Source of the DNA: Bifidobacterium myosotis
Lineage (GTDB): Bacteria > Actinomycetota > Actinomycetes > Actinomycetales > Bifidobacteriaceae
Direction of reading: 5' to 3'
NCBI RefSeq assembly: GCF_002259745.1
Contig: NZ_MWWW01000002.1
Span: forward strand, 106-64,105
DNA: 64,000 bases
Made by a program: the position numbers and the translations under genes. Below are positions 44,333-54,184 of the stretch, piece by piece (positions within the stretch are counted from its first letter, which is position 1; each line of letters starts with the position of its first letter). The notes under the pieces are model-generated. The model saw nothing but the letters and a program-made list of their open reading frames with translations. It made no database searches and was not told the origin of the DNA.

Positions 44333-44362
44333 TATACCCTATACCCCTAGAGGGTATATAAT
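44333..44362. promoter_or_regulatory. CsoR-type copper operator with overlapping -10
   Basis: TATACCC-TATACCCC-TAGAGGGTATATAAT between the divergent ATPase and csoR genes. ATACCC and GGGTAT arms flank CTAGA, as in CsoR sites, and the right arm overlaps a TATAAT at 44357-44362. Repression of both genes until copper binds CsoR is the simple reading. Confidence 0.75.
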
Positions 44363-44396
44363 AGTGGCGTGTTCAGCTGTGGGAAAAGGAGGGCGC

Positions 44397-44678
44397 ATGC
44401 ACGGATACGGCGGTGACAAGGCGAAGATCGTGGCGAGGTTGCGTCGTATCGAGGGGCAGGTACGTGCCATTGAGCAGATGGTGGAGGACGACAAGTACTG
44501 CATCGACGTCCTCACCCAGATTGCCGCGTCAAACTCGGCGCTGAAGTCGGTGGCGTTGCTGCTGCTGGATGACCACCTCAACCACTGCGTCCGTCAGGCT
44601 TCCGCGGAAGGCGGCGCGGTGGCCGACGAAAAGCTTGCCGAGGCGTCTGCGGCCATTGCGAGGCTTGTCAAGTCGTGA
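44397..44678 (+). CDS. csoR: Copper-sensing repressor CsoR
   Basis: A 93-residue all-helical DUF156 repressor. KIVARLRRIEGQVRAIEQMV is the family start. The Cu(I) ligands Cys-His-Cys are visible in KYCIDVLTQI and DDHLNHCVRQA. The ATG at 44397 follows AAAAGGAGGGC. It is divergent from the copper ATPase fusion and carries its own operator at 44,333. Confidence 0.93.
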   Translation: MHGYGGDKAKIVARLRRIEGQVRAIEQMVEDDKYCIDVLTQIAASNSALKSVALLLLDDHLNHCVRQASAEGGAVADEKLAEASAAIARLVKS

Positions 44679-44790
44679 GAGTCGTTTGGTCATAGGGTTG
44701 TGATGACCGATTGATTGCTGTCGTTGCTGCGGTGTTGCGGATGCGTGTTGCGGGTGCCGATGGCGCCGTTTTCGGCTTGTTTTCGTCGCG

Positions 44791-44810
44791 GACGGTAAAA
44801 TTTTACCGTC
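44791..44810. promoter_or_regulatory. Palindromic operator over the rmuC -35 box
   Basis: GACGGTAAAATTTTACCGTC, a perfect 20-bp palindrome. TTTACC (44802-44807) is 18 bp from CATACT (44826-44831), which is 7 bases before the rmuC ATG. The same layout stands before dnaB. Confidence 0.65.
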
Positions 44811-44838
44811 ACTGTGAACCGGTGTCATACTGGGAACC

Positions 44839-46275
44839 ATGACTGAGCAAATGGGAACCGTAGTAATCGTGGTCTTCGTGCTGGTGGTGGGTGCCGTGAT
44901 GGGCCTTGCCGTCGGATTCATGCTGGGGCGGCATAAAGGCCAGGAGATGGCTCGCGGTGCCAAGACCGCGGAGCTTGAGGAGTCGCGCTCCGCATTGGAG
45001 GCAGCCCGTGCGGACGCCGCCGAGCTCAGGGCCGTCAATGCGGCATCGCGGGCGCAGATCGAAGGCGTCGGCCAGCAGTTGGCATTCGTCAAATCGCAGT
45101 TGGCCCAAGCGCAGCAAGCCGAGCAGATTCGTATCCAGCGTGAACGGGAGCGTGCCGCGGCCGAGGCCGAAGAACGTCGCCGGGCGGAGGCCAAGGCGGC
45201 TGAAGAGCGTCGGCAGGCGGAAATCCAGGCCGCTGAGACCAAGCGCCGCGAGCAGGAGGCCCGGCTCAAGGAACAGAGCAAGGTTCTGGAGGCTTTGGCG
45301 CCCGTGGCCAAAAACCTTGATGCTCTGCAGAACAAGGTCACGCAGATCGAAGAGGGGCGCAAACAGGAGATGGGTGCGCTTGGGGCCCAGCTCAAGGGGC
45401 TGAACGATCAGCAGGCCCGATTGGACAAGGAGACCAGCTCGCTGTCCGCCGCATTGCGGAACAACAAGGTCCGTGGCGCGTGGGGCGAGGCGCAGCTCAA
45501 GAACATCGTGGAATCGGCCGGACTGCTCGAGCATGTCGATTTCGATACACAGGTGGTGGTCAACAGCGCTGATGGGCGCACGCTGCGTCCTGACATGATC
45601 GTCCATCTTCCCGGTGGGAAGACCATTCCAATCGATGCCAAGGTGCCGTATGCCGATTACCAGCGTGCCTGCGAGATTTCGGAGACGGCATCGCCGGAGG
45701 AATTGGTGCGTCGCGACGAGTTGCTTCGTTCGCACGCCAAGGCATTGCGCGAACATGTGCGCGCCTTGGGGGAGAAGGCGTATTGGAACGCCTTCGACAC
45801 GGCTCCGGACTTCGTGGTGGCGTTTATCCCTAACGAGGCCTTGCTGCAGGCGGCGCTTGAGGCCGACCCTACGCTGATGGATGACGCCTTCTCCCGCAAG
45901 GTGGCTTTGACCTCGCCGGTGACCCTATGGGCGGTTCTGAAATCCGTGGCCTACGCATGGCAGCAGCAGTCCCTGACCGACGACGCCAAGCAGTTGTTCG
46001 ATCTGTCGCGCGAACTGTACGATCGTTTCGCCGTATTGGGCGACTACGCCACAAAACTGGGCGTGCAGATCACCAAGACGGTGGGGGCGTACAACAAGTT
46101 CGCGGCCAGCCTCGAAAAGCGTGTGCTGCCCACCGCGCGCAAACTGCAGAAGATCGAACCCACCAAGATCATCGAGGAGGTGCCGCTGATCGAATCCGAC
46201 AAGGCCAATGTCAATGAACTGTCCGCCCCCGAGGTCATTCCGTCGGAGTCGGGCGAGTCCGTGACTGCGCGGTGA
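44839..46275 (+). CDS. rmuC: DNA recombination protein RmuC
   Basis: A 478-residue protein. The N-terminal membrane segment VVIVVFVLVVGAVMGLAVGF (about 8-27) is followed by a Glu/Arg/Ala-rich coiled coil to about 200 and the RmuC nuclease-like domain: NNKVRGAWGEAQLKNIVESA, RPDMIVHLPGGKTIPIDAKV, and FVVAFIPNEALLQAAL. RmuC limits inverted-repeat rearrangements in Escherichia coli. No Shine-Dalgarno is visible and the -10 is 7 bases from the ATG, so it is probably leaderless. Confidence 0.93.
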   Translation: MTEQMGTVVIVVFVLVVGAVMGLAVGFMLGRHKGQEMARGAKTAELEESRSALEAARADAAELRAVNAASRAQIEGVGQQLAFVKSQLAQAQQAEQIRIQRERERAAAEAEERRRAEAKAAEERRQAEIQAAETKRREQEARLKEQSKVLEALAPVAKNLDALQNKVTQIEEGRKQEMGALGAQLKGLNDQQARLDKETSSLSAALRNNKVRGAWGEAQLKNIVESAGLLEHVDFDTQVVVNSADGRTLRPDMIVHLPGGKTIPIDAKVPYADYQRACEISETASPEELVRRDELLRSHAKALREHVRALGEKAYWNAFDTAPDFVVAFIPNEALLQAALEADPTLMDDAFSRKVALTSPVTLWAVLKSVAYAWQQQSLTDDAKQLFDLSRELYDRFAVLGDYATKLGVQITKTVGAYNKFAASLEKRVLPTARKLQKIEPTKIIEEVPLIESDKANVNELSAPEVIPSESGESVTAR

Positions 46276-46381
46276 TGTCATTGGACGGTGATGTCGCTGG
46301 AAGTGGCATCGCTGGGTGGTGATGCGCTGTGCAGCGAAATCACAGTGCGGTGATGACTCCCTCAGGCGATAGTCTGAAGTC

Positions 46382-47011
46382 ATGACTGAATCAGGATTCC
46401 GCTCAACCGGTACACCGGATCTCGCCGCACCCCGGAACACCACCGACTTCGCCCAGCTGGACCCGCGCGAACAGCTGGCCTCCCTGCTCAAGGAGCATGT
46501 GGTCGGGCGTCCCTTCTCCGAGCTGTCGGCGGTGACGTTCGACCATCGTGCTGCCGTGGTCATGGGGCATGTGTTGCTGGATGCCCTGGAGGACGCCGGC
46601 TATTCGGTGGATGACTTCGACGCGGTCGGCGCGCTGACCGCCGCTGCGGTGCCGATGGTGTCGGCGATGATACAGGCCGCCGCATCCCGCGGGCAGGATC
46701 TTGACGGCTTTGTGATGGATTTCGTCTATCCGTCCATCAAGGGACCGTCCATCGCCGGCCGTCGCGTGGTGTTGCTGGACGCTTGGCTTTCCGAGAAGTC
46801 GTATGTGCAGACCAGCTCGTTGGTCACGCTGCGCAACGGCAACGAGCTCAGCCTCGATTTCGGCGTCGTCGATCAGTTGGGGGCATCCGTGGTCGCGATT
46901 GCGGCGTTGGTCGGCGGCGGTGCCAAGGATATCAACGTGGTCAATCCCTCCACGGGAGACGGCCATGTGCTGCCGTTCGTTCAGGTCTTCGACGAAGCCG
47001 AGCTGCGCTGA
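46382..47011 (+). CDS. Orotate phosphoribosyltransferase-like protein with altered PRPP loop
   Basis: A 209-residue protein. The N-terminal half resembles PyrE (QLASLLKEHVVGRPFSELSA, then DDFDAVGALTAAAVPMVSAM). Where PyrE has a PRPP loop like VVLVDDVxTTG, this protein reads RRVVLLDAWLSEKSYVQTSS, without the paired acidic residues and TTG. It may be a regulatory or inactive paralogue. TAGTCT lies 6 bases before the ATG (leaderless). It follows rmuC and has no pyrimidine neighbours. Confidence 0.6.
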   Translation: MTESGFRSTGTPDLAAPRNTTDFAQLDPREQLASLLKEHVVGRPFSELSAVTFDHRAAVVMGHVLLDALEDAGYSVDDFDAVGALTAAAVPMVSAMIQAAASRGQDLDGFVMDFVYPSIKGPSIAGRRVVLLDAWLSEKSYVQTSSLVTLRNGNELSLDFGVVDQLGASVVAIAALVGGGAKDINVVNPSTGDGHVLPFVQVFDEAELR

Positions 47012-47077
47012 CACATACCGCCAAACTGCGCTGAAGACATATCCCATTGCGCGCAGTTGGTGCGTAAACCTTCGGTC

Positions 47078-47160
47078 CTGTGTCGGCACAGCCGTTCTCG
47101 GGTTCTGAATATCCCCGGCGAACACGAGATAGCGAGATAGTTAGGCCTGTGCTGGCACAG
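47078..47160 (+). repeat. Pair of hairpin direct repeats
   Basis: CTGTGTCGGCACAGCCGTTC at 47078 and CTGTGCTGGCACAGCCGTTC at 47147, each able to form a small hairpin, 69 bp apart. AACTGCGC and GCGCAGTT form another inverted pair at about 47023-47058. The 255-bp gap holds nothing else recognisable. Confidence 0.55.
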
Positions 47161-47266
47161 CCGTTCCGGCTTGAGGGCATCCGGCATTGAAGCGTGTTCT
47201 AGCGTTCCGGCTACTCGCGGGTGATGAAGGCAAAGTCTCGGAAAAGCGTTTGTAAGAGGAGTGATT

Positions 47267-48112
47267 GTGCACGCACCGAACCAGATCTCCTTGGCGGCCA
47301 AGGCATCGGGCGAACCGGAATTTCGTGAGGTGGGTCTCGGCCCGTGGTGTGAGTCCCACCCCGGCGAACCCCGCCCCGATAATCCCGCTTCGCCGAATTA
47401 CGACGGCCGGTACGCTTCGGCGCTGCTGGACGAAGGAGACCGTCGTAATGTGCTCGACAGGTACCGCTACTGGTCCGTGGCCGCCATAAAGGCGGATTTG
47501 GATGCTCGCGGCCGGCATGATTTCGAAGTCGCGGTGGAGAACTGGACGCATGATTTCAACATCGGGTCCATGGTGCGTACCGCCAATGCGTTCCAAGCAC
47601 GCCGCGTTCATATTGTGGGACCGCATAAATGGAACCGCAAGGGCGCTCTGATGACCGAGCTCTATCAGCACGTCGAGCACCATCCGTCCATCGCCGAACT
47701 GGTGGAGTGCTGGCGCAACCGCATCGCCGGCGAGATCGCCGCCGAACGTGCCCGTGCCGGAGCCGCAGCCATCCACGCTCATGATGTGGCCGTCGATGGC
47801 GACAACCAGCGGTTGCATGCGCTGCTGGCTGAAATCGACGCCTGCGATACCCGCATCAAGGAGCTGGAGTCTTCTCGCATCATCGCGCTCGACATCATTC
47901 CCGGTGCCGTGCCCATGGAGACCTATGCCTTTCCCAAGCGCTGCCTGCTCCTCTTCGGGGCGGAAGGCCCGGGATTGAGCCGGAAGGCCCTCGATCTCGC
48001 CGACGACGTGGTCTATATCTCGCAATTCGGCTCAGTGCGATCCATCAATGCCGGAGCCGCCGCGGCCGTGGCCATGCACGCCTGGATCGCCCAGCACGCC
48101 GTCATCGCCTGA
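47267..48112 (+). CDS. TrmH/SpoU family RNA 2'-O-methyltransferase
   Basis: A 281-residue SPOUT methyltransferase using S-adenosylmethionine on tRNA or rRNA ribose. Motif 1 is NIGSMVRTANAFQARRVHIV; motifs 2 and 3 are RCLLLFGAEGPGLSRKAL and YISQFGSVRSINAGAAAAVA, forming the trefoil knot. Residues about 155-205 add a charged insertion. The GTG at 47267 is chosen since AAGAGGAG lies 5 bases before it; a GTG at 47261 would overlap that site. The RNA target is unknown. Confidence 0.85.
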   Translation: MHAPNQISLAAKASGEPEFREVGLGPWCESHPGEPRPDNPASPNYDGRYASALLDEGDRRNVLDRYRYWSVAAIKADLDARGRHDFEVAVENWTHDFNIGSMVRTANAFQARRVHIVGPHKWNRKGALMTELYQHVEHHPSIAELVECWRNRIAGEIAAERARAGAAAIHAHDVAVDGDNQRLHALLAEIDACDTRIKELESSRIIALDIIPGAVPMETYAFPKRCLLLFGAEGPGLSRKALDLADDVVYISQFGSVRSINAGAAAAVAMHAWIAQHAVIA

Positions 48113-48267
48113 ACCGCACGCCAGTGCCCCGCGAAGCGGGTCTGAGGGGTAGCCAATTCGTCAATGATCTTCCGACGCGGAACACTAGGCTGGACTATCC
48201 GATAACGTGCGGTAGCCATATGTTGACATCGCTGGTGTGGCATGGGCCTTTCATCTACAGTTGAATC

Positions 48268-49209
48268 ATGATAGAGATTGAAGGGCTCAGCAAACGGTTC
48301 AAAACCAAGCAGGCGCTCAACGATGTGACCTTCACTGCCGAAGACGGCAAAGTCACCGGCTTTCTCGGCCCCAACGGCGCCGGCAAATCGACCACCATGC
48401 GTGCCGTGCTGGGGCTCATCACCCCGGATCGCGGTCGTGCGCTCATTGACGGCAGGCCATACGTCACACTGCGCGCGCCGATGCGGGCGGTCGGCGCGGT
48501 GCTTGACGCCAAATCCGCGTACCCTTCGCGCCCGGCCATCGACCATCTCAAAGCCTTGGCCTACACCAACGACATTCCACGTCGTCGTGTGAACGAGGTC
48601 CTCGACATCACGGGTCTCACCGCCGTGGCGAAGAACAAGGCCGGACGGTTCTCGTTGGGCATGAGCCAACGGCTGTCCATCGCGGCGGCGCTGTTGGGCG
48701 ACCCGCGCAACCTGATCCTCGACGAGCCCATCAACGGCCTTGACCCGGAAGGCGTCAAATGGGTGCGTGAGCTCTGCCGCCACTTTGCCGCCCAAGGCCG
48801 GGCCGTGCTGCTGAGTTCCCACCTGATGAGCGAAGTCGCCCTCACCGCAGACAATCTGGTGATCATCGGCCAAGGGCGCATTCTGGAAATCACCACGGTG
48901 AACGCATTCGTGGCCGAGCACTCCACCAAATCACTGCGCGTGGTCACACCCGAGCCGCAAAAGTTGCTGGCGATCTTCTCCCGTGCCCCACAGATCACGG
49001 TCACTATGGAACAACGCACACCCAACGACCCGCCGACGGGCGATGTGTTCCGCATCATCGGCGCCGATCTTGACGCCGCGGCACGGGTCTTTGCCCAGGC
49101 GCAGCTCGTCACCTACGAATTCCTCGAGGAGCATGCCTCACTTGAAGAGGCGTATATGGCTTTGACCCATGACCAAATCGAATACCGAGCCAAGGAGGTC
49201 ACGCGATGA
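48268..49209 (+). CDS. ABC transporter ATP-binding protein (export/antibiotic type)
   Basis: A 313-residue ATPase of the multidrug/BcrA type. Walker A is GFLGPNGAGKSTTMRAVLGL near 36, the signature is FSLGMSQRLSIAAALLG, and Walker B with D-loop is LILDEPINGLDPEG. The C-terminal 90 residues form the usual extra domain. TACAGT lies 6 bases before the ATG (leaderless). The stop overlaps the permease start (ATGA). The substrate is unknown. Confidence 0.92.
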   Translation: MIEIEGLSKRFKTKQALNDVTFTAEDGKVTGFLGPNGAGKSTTMRAVLGLITPDRGRALIDGRPYVTLRAPMRAVGAVLDAKSAYPSRPAIDHLKALAYTNDIPRRRVNEVLDITGLTAVAKNKAGRFSLGMSQRLSIAAALLGDPRNLILDEPINGLDPEGVKWVRELCRHFAAQGRAVLLSSHLMSEVALTADNLVIIGQGRILEITTVNAFVAEHSTKSLRVVTPEPQKLLAIFSRAPQITVTMEQRTPNDPPTGDVFRIIGADLDAAARVFAQAQLVTYEFLEEHASLEEAYMALTHDQIEYRAKEVTR

Positions 49210-50294
49210 ACGCTTCCGCAGGCAATGCCTCCGCCAATGATGCCATCGGATTCATTCCCAACGATGTCTCCGTCAACCCGACCGGCGTGGCGCCGGAACC
49301 ATCAATCGGCGTCACACCGGCCACCGTATCGGACGCCAGATCCGGCGTGATGTCCAATTCCGCATACGCTACTGCCGCCATCCCGAACGGCAGTGCAACC
49401 AGCCGCCGGGCCAATCGTTGGAATCGTCACATCCATCTCACGTTCATGGGCGTGCTCCGCGCCGAATTGCTCAAGCTCAAGTCGCTGACTTCGACATGGA
49501 TCCTGATGGGGCTGTCCGTGCTGCTCATCGTCGGCATGGCGGCGCTGGGCACTTGGAGCACGATGTTCATGGCGTCGGTGGATCTGAATACAGGCCAGCA
49601 ACTGGACTCGCCCAGACCCGTGTCTGCGGCTGATGTGTGGTCCGTCCTCGCCTCGTCCGGCACCACCGCTGCGCTGGTCTTCGGCATCTTCGGCGTCATG
49701 GCCATCACCAGTGAGTACACCACGTCGGCGGTGCAGGCCAGTCTGGTGGCGAATCCGAGACGCGGCATGTTCTACATCGGCAAGTCACTGGCTGTGGCGC
49801 TGTTCTCCGTGGCTGCGAGCCTCGTCGGCATTGCGGCTGCCGGGTTGGTGGTGTGGCTCATGTCTCGCGGCCATGAGATCACCGCTTTGGGCGATGACCA
49901 GATGCGTATCATTCCGGTCACATTGGTGGGATTCCCGGTGGTCATCATGCTGGTTGCGCTGCTCGCGGTCGGGCTGGGCGGTCTGACCCGTTCCACCGTG
50001 GGCGGCGTATGCGCGGTGATTGTCCTGTTCATGGTGCTCTCGTCGGTGCTGTCCCTGACCTCAGTGCTGATGAACCAGTTCGAATGGCTGGGCACGCTGA
50101 GTTATCTGGCGCCGGACGCCGCCATGAACCGGTTCCTATCGGGTGGCGTCGAGTCGTCGTCGGCGCCGATCGCGCTTGAGAAACCGAGTTATTGGATTCC
50201 CTCGTGGTGGCAGTCCGGTCTGTTGCTGTTCGCATGGAGCACTGTGCTGTGGGGCACTGGCCTGGTCACCGTCAAGCGCATCGATGTGAAGTAG
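49206..50294 (+). CDS. ABC transporter permease (ABC-2 type)
   Basis: A 362-residue membrane partner of the preceding ATPase. About 75 N-terminal residues are polar and low-complexity, then come six segments, the first STWILMGLSVLLIVGMAALG and the last LLLFAWSTVLWGTGLVTV, with a large loop after the first. The ATG overlaps the ATPase stop. The Asn/Pro/Ser-rich N-terminus is longer than usual. Confidence 0.88.
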   Translation: MNASAGNASANDAIGFIPNDVSVNPTGVAPEPSIGVTPATVSDARSGVMSNSAYATAAIPNGSATSRRANRWNRHIHLTFMGVLRAELLKLKSLTSTWILMGLSVLLIVGMAALGTWSTMFMASVDLNTGQQLDSPRPVSAADVWSVLASSGTTAALVFGIFGVMAITSEYTTSAVQASLVANPRRGMFYIGKSLAVALFSVAASLVGIAAAGLVVWLMSRGHEITALGDDQMRIIPVTLVGFPVVIMLVALLAVGLGGLTRSTVGGVCAVIVLFMVLSSVLSLTSVLMNQFEWLGTLSYLAPDAAMNRFLSGGVESSSAPIALEKPSYWIPSWWQSGLLLFAWSTVLWGTGLVTVKRIDVK

Positions 50295-50479
50295 CGGACG
50301 GGTTATATAGGTGCTCTATATAGGTCCCACGGATGTGACTCGTCCGATGATCGGGAATGAGGACAGCCGCATCGGTCCGGAAAACTGACGCTGTGAATGT
50401 CTCAGTGACAGTAATTCGATGTTCCGTACAATGCGAACTCGCATTTCGCGTGTCACAAACCGCTCGTATAGTTGAGCCC

Positions 50480-50779
50480 ATGCCAACATTTTCACGCGAA
50501 GAAATCGTGCATTTGGGCGATCTTGCCCGAATCGCGCTCACCGATGAGGAAATCACCCGTCTGCAGGGCGAACTGAACGTCATCGCAGACTCCATCAACA
50601 AGGTCCAGGAAGTCGCCTCCGACGACGTCCCGCCCACCGCCAACCCGGTTCCGCTGGAAGCCTACCTTCGTCCCGACGTGGCCGAGACCCCGCTCACGCA
50701 GGCCGAGGCGCTCGCCGGCGGCCCGAAGACCGAGGCCGGCATGTTCGTGGCACCGCGAATCCTGGGAAGCGAGGAGTGA
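50480..50779 (+). CDS. gatC: Aspartyl/glutamyl-tRNA amidotransferase subunit C
   Basis: A 99-residue GatC, the small subunit that stabilises GatA in the enzyme that amidates Glu-tRNA-Gln or Asp-tRNA-Asn. It starts [20 protein letters not shown] and contains [21 protein letters not shown] at 50467-50472 is 7 bases from the ATG, so the operon transcript appears leaderless. The stop overlaps the ribosome site of gatA. Confidence 0.95.
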   Translation: MPTFSREEIVHLGDLARIALTDEEITRLQGELNVIADSINKVQEVASDDVPPTANPVPLEAYLRPDVAETPLTQAEALAGGPKTEAGMFVAPRILGSEE

Positions 50780-50784
50780 ACCCG

Positions 50785-52335
50785 ATGAGCACCGTAAGCA
50801 ACGAAACCGCAACCCTGGTCAAGCTGTCCGCCGCCGAGCAGGCCGCAGCCGTCAAGAAGGGCGATGTGACCTCCCGCGAGCTGGTCGAGGCCCACCTCAA
50901 GGTGATCGAAGCCGCCGAACCGTCCATCAAGGCCTTCCTCAAGGTCTCCGGCGACGTGGCCCTCGAGCAGGCCGACGCCTTCGACGCCAAGACGGCGGAA
51001 GAGAAGGCATCTCTGCCTGAACTGGCCGGTGTGCCGATCGCCATCAAGGATATGATCGTCACCAAGGGCATCGAGACCACCGCAGCCTCCAAGATCCTCG
51101 AAGGCTGGGTGCCGCCGTACGACGCCACTGTCATCGAAAAGCTCAAGGCCGCCGGCATGCCGATCCTCGGCAAGACCAACCTGGACGAGTTCGCTCAGGG
51201 CTCCTCCACCGAGCACTCCGCCTACCAGACCACCCACAATCCGTGGGATACCGAGCGCGTGCCCGGCGGTTCCGGCGGTGGCTCCGCCTCTGCGGTCGCC
51301 GCGTTCGAGGCCCCGCTGGCCCTCGGCACCGACACCGGTGGCTCGATTCGTCAGCCCGGCGCCCTGACCGGCACCGTGGGCGTCAAGCCTACCTACGGCG
51401 GCGTCTCCCGCTTCGGCGCCATCGCCATGGCGTCCTCGCTCGACCAGATCGGCCCGGTCTCCCGCACCGTGCTCGACTCCGCCCTGCTGCAGGAAGTCAT
51501 CGGCGGCCATGACCGCCGCGACTCCACCTCCATCCCCGGGGGCCCGCGTCCGATGGTCGCCGCCGCCCGTGAAGGCGCCAAGCGCGATCTCAAGGGCCTC
51601 AAGGTCGGCCTGATCAAGGAGCTCGGCGGCGACGGCTTCCAGCCCGGCGTCGAGGCCCGCTTCAACGAGGCCGTCGACAAGCTCAGGGAGATGGGTGCCG
51701 AGGTCAGCGAGGTGTCCATCCCGCACATTGGCTACTCGCTCGGTGCGTACTACATCATCATGCCGTCCGAGGTCAGCTCCAACCTGGCCCGCTACGACGG
51801 CATGCGCTACGGCCTGCGCGTGATGCCGCCGGCCGGCGTACCGCAGACCGCCGCCAACATGATGGCCTACACCCGTGAGGCGGGCTTCGGCGACGAGGTC
51901 AAGCGCCGTATCATCCTGGGCACCTATGCCCTGTCCGCCGGCTACTACGACGCCTGGTACGGCTCGGCCCAGAAGGTCCGCACGCTTATCATCCGCGACT
52001 TCGAGGCCGCGTTCCAGCAGGTCGATGTGCTGGTCGCCCCGACCAGCCCGTCCACCGCCTTCAAGTTCGGCGAGAAGATGAACGACCCGCTGGCCATGTA
52101 CATGAACGACATCGCCACCATTCCGGCCAACCTCGCCGGCGTGCCCGCCATGTCCATCCCGGCTGGCCTGTCGGACGACGGTCTGCCCGTGGGCTTCCAG
52201 TTCATCGCCCCGCAGCAGCGTGACGAGGTCATGTACAAGCCGGCCGCCGCGCTGGAGGCCGCGCTTGAGGAGGACTGGAACGGTCCGATCTGGAAGGACC
52301 TCAAGGCCCCGTGGCTCGACGGTCTCGACAAGTGA
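50785..52335 (+). CDS. gatA: Aspartyl/glutamyl-tRNA amidotransferase subunit A
   Basis: A 516-residue amidase-family glutaminase that releases ammonia for GatB. Catalytic Ser-cisSer-Lys elements are visible: Lys in [17 protein letters not shown], the Gly/Ser-rich [15 protein letters not shown] and the nucleophile region [17 protein letters not shown]. The ATG at 50785 follows GAGGAG by 8 bases; a GTG at 50776 lies inside that site and is less likely. Confidence 0.97.
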   Translation: MSTVSNETATLVKLSAAEQAAAVKKGDVTSRELVEAHLKVIEAAEPSIKAFLKVSGDVALEQADAFDAKTAEEKASLPELAGVPIAIKDMIVTKGIETTAASKILEGWVPPYDATVIEKLKAAGMPILGKTNLDEFAQGSSTEHSAYQTTHNPWDTERVPGGSGGGSASAVAAFEAPLALGTDTGGSIRQPGALTGTVGVKPTYGGVSRFGAIAMASSLDQIGPVSRTVLDSALLQEVIGGHDRRDSTSIPGGPRPMVAAAREGAKRDLKGLKVGLIKELGGDGFQPGVEARFNEAVDKLREMGAEVSEVSIPHIGYSLGAYYIIMPSEVSSNLARYDGMRYGLRVMPPAGVPQTAANMMAYTREAGFGDEVKRRIILGTYALSAGYYDAWYGSAQKVRTLIIRDFEAAFQQVDVLVAPTSPSTAFKFGEKMNDPLAMYMNDIATIPANLAGVPAMSIPAGLSDDGLPVGFQFIAPQQRDEVMYKPAAALEAALEEDWNGPIWKDLKAPWLDGLDK

Positions 52336-52365
52336 CGGAAGCATCGGAAGGAAAACACAAACATC

Positions 52366-53865
52366 ATGGCTGAAAAACTGATGAAGTACGCCGATGCCAC
52401 CAAGAAGTATGACGTGGTCTTCGGCTTGGAAACGCATGTGGAGCTCAGCACGAACACCAAGCTGTTCTGCCCGGCCCATATCGAGTTCGGCGGCGAACCG
52501 AACACGCAGCTGACCCCGGTGAGCCTTGGTCTGCCGGGCTCGCTGCCGGTGGTCAACAAGGCTGCGGTCGACTATGCGATCAAGCTGGGTCTGGCCCTGC
52601 ACTGCGAGATCAACGAGTGGAGCCAGTTCGCCCGTAAGAACTACTTCTACCCGGACATGCCGCGCGACTACCAGATCTCCCAGTACGACAAGCCGACCAA
52701 CGGCAACGGCTATCTGGACGTTGAGCTGGAGGACGGCACCGTCTTCCGTGTGCCGATTGAGCGCGCCCACATCGAGGACGACGCCGGCAAGAACACCCAT
52801 GTGGGTGGTGCCGACGGCCGCATCGAGGGCGCCGACCACTCCCTCGTGGACTACAACCGCGCCGGTGTGCCGCTGATTGAGATCGTCACCAAGCCGATCG
52901 AGGGTGCGGGCGACCGTGCTCCCGAGATCGCCGGCGCCTACATGCGCGCCATCCGTGACATCGTGCGCGCGCTGGGCATCTCCCACGCCCGCATGGAGCA
53001 GGGCAACATGCGCGCCGACGTCAACGTCTCGCTGCGCCCGTCCGCCGACGCCCCGTACGGCACCCGTTCCGAAACCAAGAACGTGAACTCCTTCCGCGGC
53101 ATCGAGAAGACCATCCAGTACGAGATCCGCCGTCAGGCCGCGCGCCTTGACGAAGGCAAGGAGATTCTGCAGGAGACCCGTCACTGGGACGAGGCCACAC
53201 AGACCACGGCCGGCGGCCGCGTCAAGTCCGATGCGGACGACTACCGCTACTTCCCGGACCCCGATCTGGTGATGCTGCACATCACCAAGGAACACATCGC
53301 CGAGATCGAGTCCCAGATGCCGGAGATGCCGCGTGAGCGCCGCAACCGCCTCAAGACCGAGTGGGGTCTGACGGATCTGCAGATGCGCGACATCCTCAAC
53401 GCCGACGCCCTCGATCTGATCGAGGAGACCGTCAAGGCCGGTGCCAAGGCCGCCGGCGCCCGCAAGTGGTGGCTGGGCGAGCTGTCCCGCGCCGCCAACG
53501 CGCAGGGTGTCTCCCTCGAGGAGCTGCCGATCACCCCGGCCGACGTGGCTGAGGTCGAGAAGCTCATCGCCGACGGTAAGCTCAACGACAAGCTCGCCAA
53601 GCAGACCGTCGAAGGCGTGCTCAAGGGCGAAGGCACCCCGGATGAGGTCGTCAAGAAGCACGGCTACAAGATCGTCGAGGACAACGGCGCCATCGAGGCG
53701 GCCGTCGATGCGGCGTTCGAGGCCAACCCCGACGTGGTCGAGAAGCTCAAGAGCGGCAACATGAAGCCGATGGGCGTGATCATCGGCGCCGTGATGAAGG
53801 CCACCCGCGGTCAGGCCGACGCCAAGGCCGTCACCAAGGTCGTCATGGGCAAGATCAAGGGCTGA
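52366..53865 (+). CDS. gatB: Aspartyl/glutamyl-tRNA amidotransferase subunit B
   Basis: A 499-residue GatB that binds the mischarged tRNA, activates its carboxyl with ATP and adds ammonia. Motifs include [54 protein letters not shown] and [15 protein letters not shown]. The C-terminal YqeY-like tail recognises the tRNA. It is last in gatCAB, 30 bases after gatA, with a terminator behind it. Confidence 0.97.
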   Translation: MAEKLMKYADATKKYDVVFGLETHVELSTNTKLFCPAHIEFGGEPNTQLTPVSLGLPGSLPVVNKAAVDYAIKLGLALHCEINEWSQFARKNYFYPDMPRDYQISQYDKPTNGNGYLDVELEDGTVFRVPIERAHIEDDAGKNTHVGGADGRIEGADHSLVDYNRAGVPLIEIVTKPIEGAGDRAPEIAGAYMRAIRDIVRALGISHARMEQGNMRADVNVSLRPSADAPYGTRSETKNVNSFRGIEKTIQYEIRRQAARLDEGKEILQETRHWDEATQTTAGGRVKSDADDYRYFPDPDLVMLHITKEHIAEIESQMPEMPRERRNRLKTEWGLTDLQMRDILNADALDLIEETVKAGAKAAGARKWWLGELSRAANAQGVSLEELPITPADVAEVEKLIADGKLNDKLAKQTVEGVLKGEGTPDEVVKKHGYKIVEDNGAIEAAVDAAFEANPDVVEKLKSGNMKPMGVIIGAVMKATRGQADAKAVTKVVMGKIKG

Positions 53866-53937
53866 GCCGTGACGTCGTATCACACCGCCTGACCGGTCGG
53901 TCAGAGCGCTGGCGATATGACGCGACGCGCTCGCTTC

Positions 53938-53967
53938 GGGCTCCCCTCACTCGAGGGGAGCCCTTTT
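53938..53967 (+). terminator. Terminator of gatCAB
   Basis: A 10-bp stem GGGCTCCCCT with AGGGGAGCCC and a TTTT tract. Confidence 0.9.
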
Positions 53968-54184
53968 GCGTCAGAGGTGCCGGTCGGGCTATCGTCGCAG
54001 TCGGGCGAGGGATGAACGCTCAGAGGGATAACCAACCATCCGTTGCCGATACCGGCATGACTCGGTGAACGTAACTCGGTGAACGTGTGGCAAATATCCC
54101 ATTTCAGCCCATTTTCAGCGTTCGTCCAGTCGAGTAAGATATGTTCGGCACTGCAATGTGAGTCGAAACAGGGGACAAATACCA

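Noticed and set aside
50662..53883. A 1,073-codon open frame antisense to gatC, gatA and gatB
   Set aside because: It mirrors the three real genes, has no family similarity and a His/Gly/Val-rich composition typical of high-GC antisense frames.
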